Assembly: GCF_026153355.1 (NCBI RefSeq) | Contig: NZ_CP110636.1 | Location: 3,534,001-3,598,000, forward strand | Source: Streptomyces endophytica | GTDB lineage: Bacteria; Actinomycetota; Actinomycetes; Streptomycetales; Streptomycetaceae | Reading direction: 5' to 3' | DNA length: 64,000 bases | In this document: positions 60,907-64,000 of the stretch, piece by piece | Numbering within the stretch: the first letter of the stretch is position 1 | Layout: the number at the start of each line of letters is the position of its first letter | Notes under the pieces: model-generated | Seen by the model: the letters and a program-made list of their open reading frames with translations, nothing else | What the model was told of the DNA's origin: nothing | Database searches by the model: none | Position numbers and translations under genes: made by a program

Positions 60907-62269
60907 CGCCGCGCGCCGAGTCGGCCGCCACCGTCACGATCTCCCGCACCTGCTGAGTGATCGCCAACCGGTTCTGCACCAGGACGGGGTCGGTGACCTG
61001 CCCGTTCGCCGGATCCGTGTTGCCGGGCCCGAACTCCAGGACAGGGGTGTGCAGATGCCCGCCCGGCAGCGCAGGACGCCAGACCGCATCCCGCAGCAGC
61101 GTCGCCCGATACGCGATCTCGTTGGACAGGTAGTCCCCGCCGCCCCCGGCCCGGGCGGTCGATCCCGGAGTCGGCCCGTCCGGCCGCTCGACCGGCGCCG
61201 TACCACCCACCGGGATCTCCGTCACCGCCGTGTGATCGACCACCGGGTAAGGCCCGGTACCGGCCGCCACGATCCGCGCGTACGGCAGGCTCGTGGTCGT
61301 CCACTGCGGCTGCGGCGTCACGGTCGGCACCCCGGGCGGAATCGGCACGGTCTCCGTACGCGACTCCCGCACGTTGTCCGGATAGCCGCCCCGCCAGGCC
61401 CCGTTGGTCCGCTCCACGTCGAACCGCCCCGGCCGCCCCTGGCTGATCGTCGTGAACAGGGCCACCTGCCGCGGCCCGCGCCGGAAATACGGTGCCAGGG
61501 TGCGCTCCACGGTCCCCCGCGCGAAATCGGCCCACCGTACGGGGAAGACCGCGGCCTCGATCCGCGCCGGCTCACCCGACGCGGTCCGTATCGTCGTCCC
61601 GTCCAGCGCGAGTGCCGCCGCTCCCGACGGATTGCTCCGCCGCGGATCGGCATCCAGCTGGAACGGGTCGAACCCGGTCACCACGATCCGCAGCAGGCGC
61701 TTGCCCGCGGGCAGCTCGATCGAGTCCTGGCCCCGCGAGCCGCGCTCCAACCCGGCGAGCAACGAGGCGCGTTGAGAGGCCGACAGCCCGAAGCCCGGCC
61801 GCCACTGCCGCAGCTCCTTCGACATCCCCAACCGTGCCCAATACAGCGGGCGGTCGTCGTCCCGGCTGAGGTCGCCACCCGCGGGCCCGCGCCCCTGCGC
61901 CCGGTCCACGGCACGCCGCCACAACGCCCGCCCTTCCGTCTCCACATACCGCCTGGCCTGCGGATATGTGGTCATCCGCGCCAGCCCGCGCCCGAACTCC
62001 CGCGGCCATACGGCAAATCCGCTGCGCCGCAGGATCTCCTGAGGGGCGGCCTGCGCCAGCCGGTCTTCCTCCACGGTGAGGCCCGTCGCCGTGGCCGTCG
62101 CCGTGGCCGTAGCCGTAGGGGCGCTTGTTGTGGTTGGCGGGGTCGCCGCGGCCGAAGGGGTCGGAAGGGACAGCGGAACCGCGGCCAACAGCGCGACACC
62201 GAGCGTGCCCAGCCGGGCAGTTGAGCGTCCGGTGTGCGCCATGCGTGAGGGGTTGAAGAGCGATCTCAT
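60887..62269 (-). CDS. Secreted pyroglutamyl-peptidase I-like (C15) protein
   Basis: About 460 residues with a signal peptide (TARLGTLGVALLAAVPLSLPTPSAAA) and a low-complexity Thr/Ala stretch (TATATATATA). The second half has the peptidase C15 start motif LRIVVTGFDPFQLDADPRRSNPSG and other parts of that fold (LPYARIVAAGTG, DYLSNEIAYRATLL, HLHTPV). Active-site Cys and His of C15 are not clear: the region SNEIAYR replaces the usual CN motif, so it may be inactive. Starts at 62269 or 62242; neither has a Shine-Dalgarno site. Confidence 0.75.
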   Translation of the reverse strand: MRSLFNPSRMAHTGRSTARLGTLGVALLAAVPLSLPTPSAAATPPTTTSAPTATATATATATGLTVEEDRLAQAAPQEILRRSGFAVWPREFGRGLARMTTYPQARRYVETEGRALWRRAVDRAQGRGPAGGDLSRDDDRPLYWARLGMSKELRQWRPGFGLSASQRASLLAGLERGSRGQDSIELPAGKRLLRIVVTGFDPFQLDADPRRSNPSGAAALALDGTTIRTASGEPARIEAAVFPVRWADFARGTVERTLAPYFRRGPRQVALFTTISQGRPGRFDVERTNGAWRGGYPDNVRESRTETVPIPPGVPTVTPQPQWTTTSLPYARIVAAGTGPYPVVDHTAVTEIPVGGTAPVERPDGPTPGSTARAGGGGDYLSNEIAYRATLLRDAVWRPALPGGHLHTPVLEFGPGNTDPANGQVTDPVLVQNRLAITQQVREIVTVAADSARGAEAGTS

Positions 62270-62417
62270 GGGGTGAGTAAAGCGGGGGCGCGGGCCGCGA
62301 CGGTAGAGGGCGGGTGCACGGCCCTGCGCGGCCACGGATAGGGTTTCCCGTCCGGTCCGGGCCCGGTTCTGGCCCGCTCCCGAACGCCGAGCCACCGGCA
62401 CCGCGCTCGATTCCGAA

Positions 62418-62520
62418 CATGACATGACATGACATGACGCCATGACGCCATGACGCCATGACGCCATGACGCCATGACGCGATGCGTGACGCGATGCGTG
62501 ACGTGATACGTGCGCGACAT
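62418..62520. repeat. CATGA / CATGACGC microsatellite
   Basis: Four CATGA pentamers (62418-62437) run into six CATGACGC octamers (62433-62480), then degenerate GATGCGTGACGC units. It lies in the 295-base gap between the C15-like gene and the divergent LppU-like gene. Copy-number change by slippage is likely. Confidence 0.85.
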
Positions 62521-62564
62521 GACATGCACCGGACTTGTTTTTCACGAAACTCAGGGGGAACTCT

Positions 62565-63495
62565 GTGGCCACTCCGCCACCACCGCACGGCCCGCACCCG
62601 TACGCTCCGCCGCCGAGCCAGGCCGGCCCGAACCCATACGGCCCGCCGCCGGGTTACCCGGCACCGGCACCGGCCCGAACTCGAACCCGGCAGCCCAGGC
62701 ACCCACGCGTATCCGTACCCTCAGCAACCGCCGGCGCCCCAGCAGTACCCACCGCACCAGTACCCGCCGCACCAGTACCCGCCCCAGCAGCAGTACCACC
62801 CCACCAGCACCCGGACCCGTACGCCCAGCCCTACGGGGCGGCGGCCCCCACCCCCGGTTGCGTGTTCTGTGGTGCGCAGCCCGCCGTCCAGGCCACCGTA
62901 CGGGGCCACCAGGGCATCCTCTACGTCATGCGGTTCCTCAGTCGCAGCGGCATGTTCTGCCGTTCGTGCGGACTGGCCACCTACCGGGAGATGTCGGCGA
63001 AAACCCTGTGGCAGGGGTGGTGGAGCCCGCTCTCCGTGGCCATCACCCCGCTCACTCTCCTGATCAACCTCGGCCCCGGTCCCGCTTCCGCAAACTGGCG
63101 CCCCCGATGGGCGGCTTCCGGCCCTCGCTCGATCCGGGCAAGCCGCTCACCCGCCGCCCCGAGGCCATGCTGTTCCTCGTGCCGATGACGCTGCTCGCGC
63201 TGCTGTTGCCGGTGCTGTTCGTCATCGGCCTGCTCGCGGACGACCCGCACGACAGCTCGTCCACTACGGGAGTGGAGAAGGCGCAGACCCTCGTCGTCGG
63301 CGACTGTGTGCACAATGACGGCGACTGGCACGACCAGGACCTGCGGACGCTGGACTGCGGATCGGCCGATGCACAGTTCAAGGTGACCCGCACCCGCCAC
63401 TCCTCGGGGGAACAGTGCGCCGACGGGACTACCTGGCCGATCCCAAGTACAGCTCGGACGGGATGACGACCTCCTGCCTCACGCCTCTCCGGTAG
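62565..63495 (+). CDS. LppU/SCO3897-like membrane protein, five frameshifts in this sequence
   Basis: GTG 62565 follows AGGGGGAA. The protein is a Pro/Gln/Tyr-rich N-terminus (VATPPPPHGPHPYAP, PQQYPPHQYPPHQYPP), a zinc-ribbon-like part (CVFCGAQPAVQATVRGHQG, FCRSCGLATYREMSA), WQGWWSPLSVAITPLTLL, a helix (LFLVPMTLLALLLPVLFVIGLL) and a secreted end with VGDCVHNDGDWHDQDLRTLDCGSADAQFKV. To read it, one base must be added near 62667, 62704, 62793, 63072-63075 and 63430, all in C or G runs. Restored length ~311. Function unknown. Confidence 0.7.
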
Positions 63496-63501
63496 AAGCC
63501 C

Positions 63502-63602
63502 CGACGTTCCGGCGTCCTTGACGTTCCGGTGCCCCCTACCGTCCCGGCGTCCTTAACGTCCCGGCGTACCGGTGTCCCGATGTTCCGGCATCCCGACGTC
63601 CC
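63502..63602. repeat. Degenerate GTTCCGGCGTCC repeats
   Basis: About eight imperfect copies of GTYCCGGYGTCC-like units, 9-19 bp apart, fill the gap between the LppU-like gene and the TetR gene end. Confidence 0.6.
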
Positions 63603-63650
63603 CCACGCCCGCCCCCACACCCGCCGGCCCGCCCCCTGCCGGCCCGCCCG

Positions 63651-64000
63651 TCACGTCCTCCGGCGGGTGCCTTCTCCGTCGCCTTCCGCATTGCCCTTCA
63701 CATCGCTCTTCCCATCGCTCTCCCCAACGCCCTCACCGTCGCTCGTCGCCTCGCCCTCCCCGCCCTTGAGCAAGGCCACGAAGTCCCGGAACGCCACGGG
63801 CATATCGACGTTCTCCGGGTCGAGCAGCCACTGCAGCTGGAGCCCGTCCATCACCGCGACCAGCAGCGGAGCCGCACGCTCCGGCGTCAGCCCGCCGGGC
63901 AGTCGGTCTCCGAACTCGGACCGTAGCGCCGCCGCCATCGCCGCGCGTACGGTCCGGAAGCGGGACTCGAAGAACGCGCGGGCCGGATGGTCCTCCGTGA
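63651..64000 (-). CDS. TetR-family regulator, C-terminal part (5' end beyond window)
   Basis: The frame is open to the right edge. Visible: FFESRFRTVRAAMAAALRSEF, then APLLVAVMDGLQLQWLLDPENVDMPVAFRDFVALL, which is the end of a TetR_C (BetI/AcrR-like) ligand domain. A ~40-residue hydrophilic Gly/Glu/Asp/Lys tail follows (EGVGESDGKSDVKGNAEGDG), not part of the fold. The DNA-binding domain is outside the window. Confidence 0.8.
   Translation of the reverse strand, partial: TEDHPARAFFESRFRTVRAAMAAALRSEFGDRLPGGLTPERAAPLLVAVMDGLQLQWLLDPENVDMPVAFRDFVALLKGGEGEATSDGEGVGESDGKSDVKGNAEGDGEGTRRRT

Noticed and set aside
62418..62520. Repeat array that could be taken for a CRISPR
   Set aside because: Units are 5 and 8 bp and contiguous; there are no spacers and no cas genes.

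Overview
The window reads as a Streptomyces chromosome, or that of a very close relative. Codon third positions are overwhelmingly G/C and GTG starts are common. It carries mycothiol-linked enzymes, XRE/DUF397 pairs, a SigR-type thioredoxin promoter, and a block with dgt, dnaG and a group-2 sigma factor of HrdA type that also has an mbl-like gene nearby. As far as I recall, that block matches Streptomyces core gene order. Most genes are chromosomal housekeeping or regulatory genes. I see no prophage, insertion sequence or CRISPR array.

Layout. 1-5.0 kb: end of a LuxR-type regulator, a lipoprotein hydrolase, an M20 amidohydrolase and an XRE/DUF397 pair. 5.0-13.5 kb: a ferric-reductase-like membrane flavoprotein, small proteins, a TSUP transporter, an LCM-type methyltransferase, cupin, CutA, a secreted serine protease, a DUF218 protein and a gamma-glutamylcyclotransferase. 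13.5-23.6 kb: purine deaminase, CbiX-like chelatase, dgt, FAD reductase, threonine-dehydratase-like enzyme, dnaG and hrdA. 23.7-31 kb: xylB, two tRNA-Asn, one tRNA with a CAT anticodon, a structured leader and small secreted protein, GT2, cupin, a mycothiol-dependent-isomerase-like enzyme, trxA and a histidine phosphatase. 31-45 kb: mbl, then a long minus-strand operon of envelope-glycan genes (GT4, two methyltransferases, an AftD-like arabinofuranosyltransferase, a condensation-domain acyltransferase, an EamA transporter, Trm112, FkbM and an unknown), preceded by a DUF3068 gene. 45-52.4 kb: PucR regulator, GntR-TetR fusion regulator with a divergent MFS pump, Rv2466c-like DsbA protein, MarR, MDR reductase and Ohr. 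52.5-59.2 kb: a complete ribose operon (LacI-type regulator, rbsA, rbsC, rbsB, rbsK). 59.3-64 kb: a nitrilase/VanX-type dipeptidase fusion, a secreted pyroglutamyl-peptidase-like protein, a badly broken LppU-like membrane protein and the end of a TetR regulator.

Three patterns cut across the annotation. First, eleven genes are interrupted by inferred single-base deletions (16 in all), nearly all inside G or C runs. This looks like homopolymer undercalling rather than biology, so I annotate those genes across the break. Second, at seven genes the last codons plus the stop codon are tandemly repeated just downstream. Third, the nine genes from 43.7 to 32.2 kb are coupled by stop/start overlaps or gaps of a few bases, and look like one machine for making, modifying and perhaps exporting an arabinan-like or related envelope glycan. 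That cluster, the structured RNA near 26.6 kb and the gene-end duplications are the best candidates for undescribed biology here.
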